Of a stretch of DNA of 64,000 bases, positions 46,041 through 55,105 are shown in pieces (within the stretch, counting starts at the first letter, position 1; every line of letters begins with the position of its first letter). The notes beneath the pieces are model-generated. The model saw nothing but the letters and a program-made list of their open reading frames with translations. It was not told the origin of the DNA and ran no database searches. The position numbers and the translations under genes are program-made. Source of the stretch: Pseudomonadota bacterium (GTDB lineage Bacteria > Pseudomonadota > Gammaproteobacteria > Burkholderiales > Burkholderiaceae_C); NCBI GenBank assembly GCA_020161065.1, contig JAIUPH010000007.1:372001-436000 (forward strand), given 5' to 3'.

Positions 46041-46670
46041 TCAATTCCCCGACTGCCGGTTGAGTAGCCGATGCGCGCCGAGTTCTAGTTCCGACAGATC
46101 CGGCAGCGGCCGCACTGGAAACGACGCCTGCACCCGCTGGTCAGTGCCATAGCGCTGTACCAGCTTGCAGAACGGGCACTCGTCATTGGACCGCGGCGCC
46201 GAGCCGTAGGCCGCCAGGTACTCGCTGTGGCAGGTGGGGCAGGCAACGAGCGAGAAGCTCTGCACGCTGGTCAGCCACAGCCCGTCGGTGTGCGCGGCGA
46301 GGTCGAAGGCGCGGTCGAAGCTGATGCGCTGCGGCGGTTCGCAGATGCTGCCGTAGTGGCGGTAGGCGGCAACGAGCGCTTCGGCCGCGGCGAAGCCGCC
46401 GTCGCGCAAGCGCCGGTACAGCGACACGACGATGGAGGCCTCCGCGCGGTAGAGCAGGTTCGCGCCGTGGTACCACTCGGGCGAGTCGGGCGGCCGGCCG
46501 CGCGGCACGTGGTCGCGGTCGGGGAACAGCAGGCGCAGCAGCTCGCGCGGCGGCAGGCCGGTGAGGTGGCCGATCGTGCGCACGCGTGCGCCGAGGGCGG
46601 CGCAGTCCTTGGCCAGTTGCAGCGCTCTCAGCTGCCGGTCGACCCGCAGCGGGGGACGGAGCTCGCCCAT
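46041..46670 (-). CDS. flhC: FlhC-family transcription activator of the mobile element (SetC-like)
   Basis: 209 residues. The helical N-terminal half ('RLLFPDRDHVPRGRPPDSPEWYH') and a C-terminal zinc site of four cysteines (144, 147, 165, 168 in 'LVACPTCHSEY' and 'DECPFCKL') are the FlhC pattern. In SXT-type elements the FlhDC-like SetDC proteins activate the excision and transfer genes. No flagellar genes are nearby, which supports the mobile-element role. It follows flhD by 21 nt. Confidence 0.85.
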   Translation of the reverse strand: MGELRPPLRVDRQLRALQLAKDCAALGARVRTIGHLTGLPPRELLRLLFPDRDHVPRGRPPDSPEWYHGANLLYRAEASIVVSLYRRLRDGGFAAAEALVAAYRHYGSICEPPQRISFDRAFDLAAHTDGLWLTSVQSFSLVACPTCHSEYLAAYGSAPRSNDECPFCKLVQRYGTDQRVQASFPVRPLPDLSELELGAHRLLNRQSGN

Positions 46671-46691
46671 GGCGATTGCCAGCGGCAGCGG

Positions 46692-46985
46692 TCAGGCGGC
46701 GAGGTGCTGGGCGGCGTGCACCGCGGCGAGCGGCCGGGCCAGCGGCAGCGGCGCTTCCAGCAGCGCCAGCAGGTCGCGGCGTGCCGGGAAGAGCGTGGCG
46801 TCGCCGACGTTGGCGACGATGGCCATGATCTGCTGGACGCCCAGGCCGGCGATGCGGTCCGCCTGCGCGGCATCGAGCGCGTACTTGCAGCAGGTGGCGG
46901 GGCGGTCCTGCAGGACGCCGTCGCGGATGGTGAGCAGCAAGGTCAGGTTGGTGAGCTGGACGTCGGAGAGCTGCGCCTGGTTCAT
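46692..46985 (-). CDS. flhD: FlhD-family transcription activator of the mobile element (SetD-like)
   Basis: 97 residues, all helical: 'MNQAQLSDVQLTNLTLLLTI', 'LDAAQADRIAGLGVQQIMAIV'. The size and partner gene fit FlhD (about 115 residues), which forms the FlhD4C2 complex with FlhC. The ATG at 46985 is chosen; the frame continues upstream into a region without coding character. The 235-nt gap upstream probably holds its promoter. Confidence 0.78.
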   Translation of the reverse strand: MNQAQLSDVQLTNLTLLLTIRDGVLQDRPATCCKYALDAAQADRIAGLGVQQIMAIVANVGDATLFPARRDLLALLEAPLPLARPLAAVHAAQHLAA

Positions 46986-47220
46986 GGTGCTGTCCTCGGG
47001 TGGGCCCTGGCCGGGCACGGTGGATGGGTGGGATTGAGATGTTTCGGGTGGCGGTCGGGTGTCAATCGGTGTGCGCCACAGCATAGGGTTCGGCACTGCG
47101 CTTGCGATGGCCCGCGGCCCCGCCGGGGCCGCATTGCCATGCACAACCGCCCGGACTCGCGGGTGAATCCGTGCAGCCCGGACCCGAGATGGGTCCGGGC
47201 CGCAGCGGCACGTGCCGCGC

Positions 47221-48285
47221 TCAGGCGGCTTCGGCGAGGCTCTTCCACTCGCTCTGCGGCAGCTCGATGAGCCGGCCGCCGAGGGCCTCGAACTCGGTCG
47301 CACGGTCGTAGTCGTCGACGTCCTGCGAGTAGTGCGTCACCGCGTTGACCAGGCCGTAGCCGGTCAGGTCGGCGTCGGCGATCAGGTGCCGCAGCACGCC
47401 GGCACGCTCCTGCTCGTTGAGGGCATAGCGGTTGGCCAGCACCTCGACGGTCTTCACCGGGTCGCCGGTCAGCGGGATGCGCAGCGTCTTCTGCAACTTC
47501 TGCGCGGCCTGCAGGAAGGTCGCCTCCGACACCGCAGCCTCGACCACGTCGCGCACCTTCAGGAAGAAGGCCTTGTCGTCCGCCTGCAGCGTGTCGTCCT
47601 TGAACACCGTGATGGTGTCAGCGACGTTGCCGATGCTGCGGCCGACGTGGGTCTTGTGCAGCGAGAAGTCGGGGACGATCAGGCCGTTGAGGCACCTCAG
47701 CCGGTAGATCAGCGGTTGCACCGAGAGCGTGCCGTGGCCGACCTCGGAGTTGCTCACCACCACGCCGGCCTGCACGACGTCGCCCGGCGACATCTCGTGC
47801 TTCAGCTGCGGCGTGACCACCTTGAGGTACATGCGCGTCTCGGTCAGCTCGACCGACTCGAAGCGCACCTCGGGCAGGCGCTGCAGGATCGGCAGCACGC
47901 TTTCGGCGAGGTCGTAGTTGTCGAGCCGGCGGTAACGGTCCGACAGCACGGCGCGGACGTTGCCGTCCAGCGTGCGCAGCATGCGGCGGTCGTCGTCGCT
48001 CTGCAGCCAGGTGTTGACGTTGCGGTCCAGCAGCACCGGCTGCTCGCTGCGCATGCGTTCGAAGTACGCATACGGGATCTTCAACTTGTCCGCGAGCTGG
48101 CGGCGCGCGAGCGGCGTTACGCCGTAGCGCGCCGGGCCGCCGGTCTCTTCGACGACGAGGCGCGTCTGGCCGGTGTCGTCGGTGTCGTGGCGCATCAGCG
48201 CCGACGGGACCACCAGGTCCTTCTTGGAGTTCAGCTGGCGTTCGAGTTCCTGCGCCAGGCTCACGAGGGTACGTCCGTTCTTCAT
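47221..48285 (-). CDS. DUF932 domain protein
   Basis: 354 residues spanning one DUF932 domain: 'KLKIPYAYFERMRSEQPVLLDRNVNTWL', 'RAVLSDRYRRLDNYDLAESVLP', 'YRLRCLNGLIVPDF' and a C-terminal 'ALNEQERAGVLRHLIADADLTGYGLVNAVTHYSQD' (two adjoining blocks). DUF932 proteins are common on plasmids, conjugative elements and phages; related to phage LGT/T4-type family members of unknown activity, sometimes proposed as recombination or anti-restriction factors. Upstream and downstream gaps of about 200 nt separate it from flhD and the primase. Confidence 0.85.
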   Translation of the reverse strand: MKNGRTLVSLAQELERQLNSKKDLVVPSALMRHDTDDTGQTRLVVEETGGPARYGVTPLARRQLADKLKIPYAYFERMRSEQPVLLDRNVNTWLQSDDDRRMLRTLDGNVRAVLSDRYRRLDNYDLAESVLPILQRLPEVRFESVELTETRMYLKVVTPQLKHEMSPGDVVQAGVVVSNSEVGHGTLSVQPLIYRLRCLNGLIVPDFSLHKTHVGRSIGNVADTITVFKDDTLQADDKAFFLKVRDVVEAAVSEATFLQAAQKLQKTLRIPLTGDPVKTVEVLANRYALNEQERAGVLRHLIADADLTGYGLVNAVTHYSQDVDDYDRATEFEALGGRLIELPQSEWKSLAEAA

Positions 48286-48492
48286 CACAAGCTCCGATCG
48301 GAATGCGGGGCGCCGTGCCCCCTCGGGGGCTGGACCCCGCGGGGTGGGTGATGGATCCGGCACGGGGCCGGGTCCTCGATGGCGCGGGTTCATCCGCGCC
48401 GGCTGCATGCAGTTCAAGGTCTGCCTTCGCCCTGCGTCATCGACACAGGGCCCGGTGTGGCAGCGACCGGTGGGGTTCATGTCTCCGTTCCG

Positions 48493-49509
48493 CTAAGCCG
48501 CCTGGGCTTCGGCGGCCGTGCTGCGCATGCGCCACACGTCGGCCCAGTCCTGGCCGGGCTGGCGCGGCAGGAACACGCGGACCTGGCGAGCGTCGTTGCC
48601 GGGCGAACTGCGGGTCAGCCGGCGCGCCAGCGCGTATGCGCAGGCCTGGCCTTCAAAGCCGCCATCGGCGTCGTTGTCGGCATAGATGCAGACTTGACGC
48701 ACGCCATCGGGCAGCCACAGCTTCTCGAGGTTGCCGGCGCTGACGGCGGCCCACGCCGGCTTGCCGGTCGCGAGGTGCACCGCCAGCGCGGTCTCGATCC
48801 CTTCGGCCACGGCGAGTTCATGTGCCGGCTCGCACAGCCGGACGGCGGCGCCGTTGATGCCGGCAGAGAGCACCTTGCGTGCGTCCGGCACCGGTGCCTT
48901 TTCGCCGTCCTTCAGGTAGGTCCGGTGCAGCGTCACCGCATGACCGTCCGGGCCCTGAATACAGGCCAGCATGGCCGGGTAGTCGGCCACCTTGCAGGCG
49001 CGGCCCGCGGCGTTCTTCTCGTAGTAGCCCAGCGCCGGGTGCCGGCGCAGGACACCCGGCGCATGGCGCAGGTGCAGCCCACGGCGACGCAGGTAGCAAT
49101 CGACCTCGTCGCCGGGCTGGACGGGCAAGGCTTCGTCCCACAGGCGTTGCGCCAGGCGGCGCATGCGCTGCGCGGACGGTTCGGCCGCCGCCTGCGGGGC
49201 ACTCGGCGCAGGGGACGGCGCACCGACGCAGGACTCCACCTGCCACAGCGCGGTCGCGAAGTCGAGGCCGAGCGCGGCCTGCAGCAGCTTGAAGCCGCCG
49301 CCCGCGCCGCAGTGGCGGCAGTGGTAGTTGCCTTCGCCGAACTTGTCGGTGTACTGGAAGCGGTCGGTGCCGCCGCACGACGGGCAGGGGCCGTTGCGCT
49401 TGCCCAGGATGCGTTCGTCGACGCCCAGGCTGCGCAGGATCTCGGACCAGCGGCCGTGGGCGCGGCGCTTGGCTTCGTCGATGCGATGCTCGAAGACCGT
49501 GTCATTCAT
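48493..49509 (-). CDS. Zinc-ribbon/Toprim DNA primase-like protein
   Basis: 338 residues. A P4-alpha-type zinc finger (Cys42, Cys45, Cys64, Cys67: 'GPCPSCGGTDRFQ' and 'YHCRHCGAG') is followed by a Toprim domain with the catalytic glutamate in 'ELAVAEGIETALAVHL' and the Asp pair in 'VCIYADNDADG'. There is no helicase part. Such proteins serve replication or complementary-strand synthesis of plasmids and conjugative elements after transfer. Confidence 0.88.
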   Translation of the reverse strand: MNDTVFEHRIDEAKRRAHGRWSEILRSLGVDERILGKRNGPCPSCGGTDRFQYTDKFGEGNYHCRHCGAGGGFKLLQAALGLDFATALWQVESCVGAPSPAPSAPQAAAEPSAQRMRRLAQRLWDEALPVQPGDEVDCYLRRRGLHLRHAPGVLRRHPALGYYEKNAAGRACKVADYPAMLACIQGPDGHAVTLHRTYLKDGEKAPVPDARKVLSAGINGAAVRLCEPAHELAVAEGIETALAVHLATGKPAWAAVSAGNLEKLWLPDGVRQVCIYADNDADGGFEGQACAYALARRLTRSSPGNDARQVRVFLPRQPGQDWADVWRMRSTAAEAQAA

Positions 49510-49798
49510 GGCAGCCTCCGCGGCCGCCGCGGCGACCTTCGGAAACGGGCATGGCTTGTTGTCGGTTCATGATTTCTCCTTGACGGGTGAACCCGCCACG
49601 CCGGGCCTGCACCCGGTTGAGGGCGAGGCTCCGCGGCGATGACGGGCGGGCCGGCGCTGAGCGCCGGAGGGACTTCGGGGCCGGCTTCGGAGCAATGCGC
49701 TCCAGGTGTGCCTGCGACCTGCGGGAAAGCCTCTCCGCAGCGCACACGCAAGGTGCTGCGCTGGGGAGAGGAGGCCCGAAGGCCTCCCACCCAAGTAC

Positions 49799-50323
49799 TC
49801 AATCAGCCAGTTCGACGGCATGGCCGTTCGATCCGGTGCCGACGCTCAGGCGAAATTGCCTGCCGTGCAGCACCGGGTAGCGCTCGAGCTTCAGCTCGCG
49901 CAGCAGCGAGTCGAGCGTGTCCTTCGGATCGACGGAGCGAAGCCGACGGATGAGGTCGGCCAGTGCTTCGCGGTCCGCGTCCAGATCGGACTCCAGGAAC
50001 TGCTCGTTCTCGTCGGTGAAATTCGAGACCTGGCGCACCGGCTCGCCCGACGATTCGCCGTCCGGGACGTAGAGCACCCCGTCGTGGTGGACCCCTTCAT
50101 CGGTGATGTCCACGCTGTCGCTGCCCACGCCGACGCGCACGGCGGTACACAGCACGACATCCGGCCAGATCCAGCGGCCTTCCAGCGTGCGGCGAACACG
50201 CTCGCCGAGCGGTTCGACGGTGACCGGCTCGTCGTCCAGCCAGCGCACATGGGCTTGCACCCAATGCTCGTGATGCAGGCCGCCCAGGTTGAAGAGCAGG
50301 CACCCCGTGGCACGCGCGAACAT
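49799..50323 (-). CDS. Protein of unknown function with uncertain or lost 5' end
   Basis: 174 residues from the first ATG (50323). The protein is acidic, soluble, with 'LLFNLGGLHHEHWVQAHVRWLDD' and a C-terminal 'LRSVDPKDTLDSLLRELKLERYPVLHGRQFRLSV'. Not recognised. The frame stays open and codon-biased for a further 42 codons to a TAG at 50450-50452, but no ATG, GTG or TTG occurs there, although a GGAG box does at its beginning. Either a rare start codon is used or the gene lost its 5' end at the junction with the phage genes. Confidence 0.6.
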   Translation of the reverse strand: MFARATGCLLFNLGGLHHEHWVQAHVRWLDDEPVTVEPLGERVRRTLEGRWIWPDVVLCTAVRVGVGSDSVDITDEGVHHDGVLYVPDGESSGEPVRQVSNFTDENEQFLESDLDADREALADLIRRLRSVDPKDTLDSLLRELKLERYPVLHGRQFRLSVGTGSNGHAVELAD

Positions 50324-50467
50324 CCAGCGGCCGGCGTTGCTGCCGTCGATCGACTCGATCGAGCACAGCTTGATCGAGCCCGCTTCGATGGCCGCCCGTG
50401 CCGGCGCGACGGTGATGCGCGGCGCGATAAATCCGCCCGCTCCAGTGAGCTAAACGACACCCGCTGA

Positions 50468-50514
50468 TCTTTGCACACCAGGCAAAGAATTGGCACCGGA
50501 CGCAAAGTCCGGTG
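50468..50514. terminator. Two adjacent perfect hairpins at the junction to the phage tail genes
   Basis: TCTTTGC-7 nt-GCAAAGA (50468-50488) and CACCGGAC-5 nt-GTCCGGTG (50494-50514) are perfect inverted repeats with stems of 7 and 8 bp. They lie just after the stop of the last tail gene (50530), in the 77 nt between phage and conjugative-element genes. They are well placed to end the tail transcript, although no strong T-run follows. They could also mark a recombination junction. Confidence 0.45.
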
Positions 50515-50529
50515 GCGACGGACGCCCGA

Positions 50530-53500
50530 TCAGGCCGCTTTTTGGGTGATCGTGGCCGTCAGGGTCACCGCACTGGCCACCAGGCCTGAAGCCATCGTCC
50601 AGGTCGCGCCTGGCGGGCCGGTCACCTTTACGATCGCGTAGAGCACGCCTGCCGGCGTGTCGACCACGGCAGCGTAAGCGGCATGGGCGTCGATCAGCGC
50701 CGCCAGGCCGGCGGCGACGTCGTCGTAGGTGTCGCCGGCGACCGCGATGTAGGTGAAGTCGACGCCGCCCAGCGTCACACGGGCAGGCGCCCCAGCCACT
50801 GGCAGGCCGTCGACCAGCACGCGGCCAATCTGTGGCTGCGCCGCACCGAGCGCGGGCGTGCCGGCCCACGGCATGAAGACCCACCCCAGCGGCAGCGTCG
50901 CCCCGTTGGCGGAGAGGTAGTCCAGCCGCACGCTGTAGTCGCTGCCGCTGGCAACCCCGGTTGGCCACGGGTCGACGGTCTTGCCGCGGGGGAAGACGAT
51001 CATGTACGACGGCGACCCGAGGCCAAAGCCAGTCGCCCACTCCGGCGGCGTGGGCAGCGCCGTGCCAACCACGTTCTTGTCGTAGGCGAGCACCTGGTCC
51101 AGGTAGGCCTTGCCGGCATTCCACGGCGCGAGCGCCACCGCCAGCCGCTGCCACAGTTCGCTGTTGACCACCCGGTCGTGCTGCCCAGGCGCGATGTCGG
51201 CGGCCAGCGTCACTTCGGCTGTGGCCGCCTCCCCGAGGATCCAGTTGTGGACCGTCAACCGCATGACCGTGCCAGGCGGCACGTTCGCCCAGGCGCCGCT
51301 CCAAGGCGTGTTGTTGTTGATGGCGGTGAAGTTGGTGAACAGCACCGTGCAGGTGCCAGCGCCGGCAGGCGCAGCCACCTGCGCCACCGACGTGAAGACG
51401 CGCATGCCCCCCACGCCGATCGACGTCGACACCGAGTACGGCTGCCGAGGCTGGCCGACGATCGTCATCGTCGTGCCGCTGGCGCTGGCCGAGTAGGAGG
51501 CATCGGCGTCGATCACGGATGCCAGCGCTGCCGCCGCGCCTGCCAGCGTGGCCTCGGCACCAGTCGTGTAGGAGAACGGCACGCCGCCCAGCAGCACCGT
51601 CAGCACCGACCCCGCCGACCAGCTCCCACCAACCTCCACCTGGGTGATCTGCGGCCGCGCCGGCGGCGCGTCGAATGTGAAGGTCCGGCTCTCAGGCTGC
51701 CACGACAGCAGCCCGCCGCGCTTGGCCCATACCAGCGCGCGGTAGGTGCCGGCGTCCACGGCCTCGAATGTCGCCGAGGTGTTGCCAACCTCGGCGCTGG
51801 CAACCAGCACGTTGTCGCTCACGCGCCGCAGCTCGACCTTGTAAGTGGTGTCGCTCTCAGGCGCCACCGTGGCCATCGCAGCGTCGACCAGCTGGTCGAG
51901 CTGCGTGATGCGGTTGCGCTGCACCCAGCTCAGCGCCACCTCGTCGGCGGCGATCGGCGCGGTGGGCCACAGCACGCCGCACACCTTCAGCTGCTGCGGC
52001 GGGTAAGGCCTGGCCGCACGGCTGTCGAACGTCACGCTCAGCGTGGGTGCATCCGCCTCGGCCAGCTTGCCCGCGCTGGTGCGGGTCACCAGCTTGCCTT
52101 GCAGCGTCACGCCCGTGGCGTACTCGGTGTCGGGCCCGACGGCGGCGCCGTCGTAGAACAGCAGCACGGCGCCGGCGGCGTGCGCGGCAGGCACGGTGTC
52201 GGCACAGCCGCGGCCCAAGGTCACTGTCATCGCCGTCAGGTCGACGGCGTCCAGCCGGCACACCTCATCGTCCAGCAGCACCGCGGTGCCGGTGGAGACC
52301 TTGGCCAGCGCAAGCGCGTTGCCGATGGCCACAACCGTGGTCCAAGGGTCGACGTCGACCGTCAGCACCGCCGCCGGCGTGCAGCCGCCCTCTGCCGCCA
52401 CGGCGAAGGCGCCTGACGCGCCGACGCGCGTCCGTAGCTCGAAGCCCAGCGTCGTCGACGACGGCGCCGCGCCCAGCGCCGCCACATAGGCCGACGTCGA
52501 CGTCAGCTCCACCAGGTCGGAAGGCTGCAGCGTCGCGGCCAGGTCGCGGTACGGCACCTCGATCAGCCGGCCGCCGGTGATCGCCACCGGCGTCAGCACG
52601 GGCGGTTGATGGGCGGACCCCTGCGGCGTGACATAGCTCGTTGCGGGCAACCCGAACACGTCTTGCAGCGCCGTCACCGTGATCGTGCCGTCGCCCCACT
52701 CGCCCTGCTCCACGCGGCCGGCGCGCAGCACCAGGTTGCCGATGCCGTTGGCCGGGTCGGAGATGCGGAACACGCCGCCTTGCTGTAGCGCGAACGCCCG
52801 TCGATCGAGGCGCACCTTGCAGCGCTTGATGAAGCCGCTCAAGGACCGCAGGTCGCGCTGCGCCAGGCGCAACGCCAGGCTCGATGTCGGCACGCCGGGA
52901 TACTCGCGCGTGATGCTGCTCACCCCGCCCAGGGCATGCACCGCGGCGGCATTGCTCACCCGCACCGATCGGTCCTTGCCGTCGATCGGCGACACGTACT
53001 TGACGATCACCTCGTTGATGCCCGTGTCCTGCGAGCCGGCATCGTCATCGTCGATGCCCAGCAGCCCAGTGTCCGGCGTGAACAGCGGCAGCGCCTCGAC
53101 GTCGTAGTCGTCGCGCACGAGCTTGAGCACCAGCTTGGCGCTGACCGGATCGGTGTAGACCGCCGCGCCTATGTGGTCGATCACCGTCTGGATGAAGCCG
53201 CTGATCTTGTCCTGCCGCTTCCAGCCCAGGCACAGGCCGAAGCCCTCGGCGTGCAGCTGGTCGGCCGCGGTGCGCCACACCGCGTCGTCGAGCCTTGCGC
53301 GCGCCAGGCTGCGGCCGAAGTCGCGGTCGGTGTAGGCCTGGTAGAGGATGTGCGCCGGGTTCATCGCGGCGATCGGCTCGCCGGCCGGGCCTGTCAGCTC
53401 GATGCGCGCTTTCTCGGGATACCACACGCCGCCGTCCCAGCCGCGGTGCGTTCGGCGCCAGCGGTGGCTCCAGGCTTTCGGGTAGGCACTGCCGCTCACC

Positions 53501-53826
53501 ATCAGGCCGTTGGCATACAGCGTGGTCACGCCGCGCCAGGCGCTCACCATGCCGGCCAGCATGGCCTGCAGCCTGGTGTTGACCGGCTGATCGTCGGCGC
53601 CGAACATCACATCCACCGTGGCGACGATGCCGCCTTCGCGGTCCTCGCCGCCGAAGAGGTCGGGCCTCACGATGTTGATGGTGCTGTTCTCGGTGACCGA
53701 GCCTTCCCAAGCGCGCCGGTCACCGACATCGATCGCCACCAGCTCGTCGCACGACTTGCGGCACACGCCCATCAGCGACCCGAAGTGATAGTCGTAGCCG
53801 ACGACGGTCTTCTTCCTGCTACCCAT
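50530..53826 (-). CDS. Phage tail tip/central fibre protein
   Basis: 1098 residues from the ATG at 53826. The N-terminal half ('YDYHFGSLMGVCRKSCDELVAI', 'ITREYPGVPTSSLALRLAQRDLRSLSG', 'RFDRRAFALQQG'-like) matches phage tail proteins of the Phage-tail_3 kind, comparable to the lambda J/tip attachment position. The C-terminal half has fibronectin-like and repeated small beta domains ('PARPQITQVEVGG', two copies of a 'VLLGGVPFSYTT/VTLGGVDFTYIA' block), likely host-contact parts. It is the last gene of the tail operon and overlaps its neighbour by 8 nt. Confidence 0.8.
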   Translation of the reverse strand: MGSRKKTVVGYDYHFGSLMGVCRKSCDELVAIDVGDRRAWEGSVTENSTINIVRPDLFGGEDREGGIVATVDVMFGADDQPVNTRLQAMLAGMVSAWRGVTTLYANGLMVSGSAYPKAWSHRWRRTHRGWDGGVWYPEKARIELTGPAGEPIAAMNPAHILYQAYTDRDFGRSLARARLDDAVWRTAADQLHAEGFGLCLGWKRQDKISGFIQTVIDHIGAAVYTDPVSAKLVLKLVRDDYDVEALPLFTPDTGLLGIDDDDAGSQDTGINEVIVKYVSPIDGKDRSVRVSNAAAVHALGGVSSITREYPGVPTSSLALRLAQRDLRSLSGFIKRCKVRLDRRAFALQQGGVFRISDPANGIGNLVLRAGRVEQGEWGDGTITVTALQDVFGLPATSYVTPQGSAHQPPVLTPVAITGGRLIEVPYRDLAATLQPSDLVELTSTSAYVAALGAAPSSTTLGFELRTRVGASGAFAVAAEGGCTPAAVLTVDVDPWTTVVAIGNALALAKVSTGTAVLLDDEVCRLDAVDLTAMTVTLGRGCADTVPAAHAAGAVLLFYDGAAVGPDTEYATGVTLQGKLVTRTSAGKLAEADAPTLSVTFDSRAARPYPPQQLKVCGVLWPTAPIAADEVALSWVQRNRITQLDQLVDAAMATVAPESDTTYKVELRRVSDNVLVASAEVGNTSATFEAVDAGTYRALVWAKRGGLLSWQPESRTFTFDAPPARPQITQVEVGGSWSAGSVLTVLLGGVPFSYTTGAEATLAGAAAALASVIDADASYSASASGTTMTIVGQPRQPYSVSTSIGVGGMRVFTSVAQVAAPAGAGTCTVLFTNFTAINNNTPWSGAWANVPPGTVMRLTVHNWILGEAATAEVTLAADIAPGQHDRVVNSELWQRLAVALAPWNAGKAYLDQVLAYDKNVVGTALPTPPEWATGFGLGSPSYMIVFPRGKTVDPWPTGVASGSDYSVRLDYLSANGATLPLGWVFMPWAGTPALGAAQPQIGRVLVDGLPVAGAPARVTLGGVDFTYIAVAGDTYDDVAAGLAALIDAHAAYAAVVDTPAGVLYAIVKVTGPPGATWTMASGLVASAVTLTATITQKAA

Positions 53827-54049
53827 GGCCCGCCTCCATCGTGCGCGCGTGCGCCACCACGCGCAGCGCCAGCGCGTCGCCGGTGGCAATCAGCACGTCG
53901 GCGTCGATGCCCTCGCGAACGAAGGCCGCCCAGTCCAGGCCGTGCGCAACTGCCCAGGCCCGCGTGCCGCGGCCGCAAAAGCCGGGCCGCACGCCAAGCC
54001 CCGGCGTGCTGTACAGGTGCTGCACGGTGATCACCAGCGGCGCGGTCAC
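53819..54049 (-). CDS. Small tail-module protein of unknown function
   Basis: 76 residues from a GTG overlapping the preceding stop (GTGA). The sequence 'GLGVRPGFCGRGTRAWAVAHGLDW' and 'DADVLIATGDALALRVVAHAR' recurs, from memory, in tail modules of siphophages just before the tip protein. No function is known. It overlaps the tip gene by 8 nt. Confidence 0.65.
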   Translation of the reverse strand: MTAPLVITVQHLYSTPGLGVRPGFCGRGTRAWAVAHGLDWAAFVREGIDADVLIATGDALALRVVAHARTMEAGHG

Positions 54050-54267
54050 TTCAGGATCGGCTCCGCGCGGAAGTTGCCCACGCCCAGCACCATCCAGTCC
54101 CTCACCCACACGTCGCCGAAGATGATCATCTGCGCAGTCCCTTCGGTCGACTGCGGGAACTCCAGGTCCTCCAGCGCCGCGGCCTTCGGCGCCGCGCCGG
54201 ACTTGCGCCGCGCCGCCACGGCGACGATCAGCGCGATGATGTAGATGGCGATCTGGACGTATTCCAT
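54046..54267 (-). CDS. Small membrane-anchored tail-module protein
   Basis: 73 residues with one membrane segment (about 5-19, 'QIAIYIIALIVAVAA') and a polar C-terminus ('QMIIFGDVWVRDWMVLGVGNF'). Proteins of this size and topology occur in the tail module between BR0599-like and tip genes; the role is unknown. Overlaps of 4 nt downstream and a 10-nt gap upstream show it is part of the operon. Confidence 0.65.
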   Translation of the reverse strand: MEYVQIAIYIIALIVAVAARRKSGAAPKAAALEDLEFPQSTEGTAQMIIFGDVWVRDWMVLGVGNFRAEPILK

Positions 54268-54277
54268 GGTGGCTCGC

Positions 54278-55105
54278 TCACATGACGGGGTTGCCGTCGT
54301 AAGGGCTCTTGCCCGGCATGTGCTCGGCGCCCCCGAAGTTCGCGCCGTTGGCGAACTGGTCGACGCAGTACGCGCGCGTCTGGCGGCAGCCCGGGTAGGC
54401 CGCCACCTCTACGCCGCCGGCGAGGCCATGCGTGCCGCCCAGCAGCACCAGCTCGTCGCCGACGTGCGACTCGACGCCGCGCTGCTCGTACTCGCCGCCG
54501 CCGATCGACCAGCGCACGAAGCCACCGGCGAAGAAGCCGTCCGGTTGCGCGCCAAAGGCGCCGGCGCTGATCGCCGCGCCGTCCAGGCTCTGCACCGTGG
54601 CCAGCACCTCGTGCGTGGCACCCGGCACCCTGCAGTTTTGGTCGTAGATGGTGTACGGGCAGTTGCGCTCCCAGGTCAGGCGCAGGCCCGTGCGCTCCAT
54701 GCTGGCGTGCATGCTCTCGCAGGCAATCTCGCAGCGGTCTTGCTGCGGCCAGCGCACGCCGCTGATGCTGCCCACCCACACGGCACGCGCGCTCTCGGCC
54801 ACGTCGGCTTCACCGGCGTGGTAGTCGCGCACCACCACGCCGATCTCGGCCGACGGCGGCGCGGCGCGGAACATTGCCGCCACCTCGATGTCGGCCGGCG
54901 CCGTGATGCGCAGCGCGTCGGCCGACGGCTCGCCGGTGAGGCGAACGCCGTCGTCGCGGATCGGCAGCGCGCGCCACGTGCGCGCCAGGTACGACAGGTC
55001 GCGCACCGCCGTGCAGTACGACCAGCGCAGCGCGCCGCGCTCGAACTCATACAGCCGAACCGGCTTGCCGGCATGGATGCTGATCTCGCGGGTCTCGTAT
55101 GACAT
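54278..55105 (-). CDS. BR0599-family phage tail assembly protein
   Basis: 275 residues. 'PVRLYEFERGALRWSYCTAVRDL', 'ERNCPYTIYDQNCRV' and the C-terminal 'AAYPGCRQTRAYC' with conserved cysteines match the BR0599 (DUF2163) family, found in phage tails and gene transfer agents and likely part of the baseplate or tip (the lambda L-like position). The ATG at 55105 overlaps the upstream stop. Confidence 0.82.
   Translation of the reverse strand: MSYETREISIHAGKPVRLYEFERGALRWSYCTAVRDLSYLARTWRALPIRDDGVRLTGEPSADALRITAPADIEVAAMFRAAPPSAEIGVVVRDYHAGEADVAESARAVWVGSISGVRWPQQDRCEIACESMHASMERTGLRLTWERNCPYTIYDQNCRVPGATHEVLATVQSLDGAAISAGAFGAQPDGFFAGGFVRWSIGGGEYEQRGVESHVGDELVLLGGTHGLAGGVEVAAYPGCRQTRAYCVDQFANGANFGGAEHMPGKSPYDGNPVM

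Noticed and set aside
49510..49798. Possible small gene between the primase and the unknown gene
   Set aside because: Only a 22-codon frame with an ATG and GC-rich inverted repeats; no ribosome site or conserved motif.
50468..50514. Phage attachment site at the hairpins
   Set aside because: No second copy of the repeat is visible in the window and no integrase is present, so only a terminator or junction role is listed.
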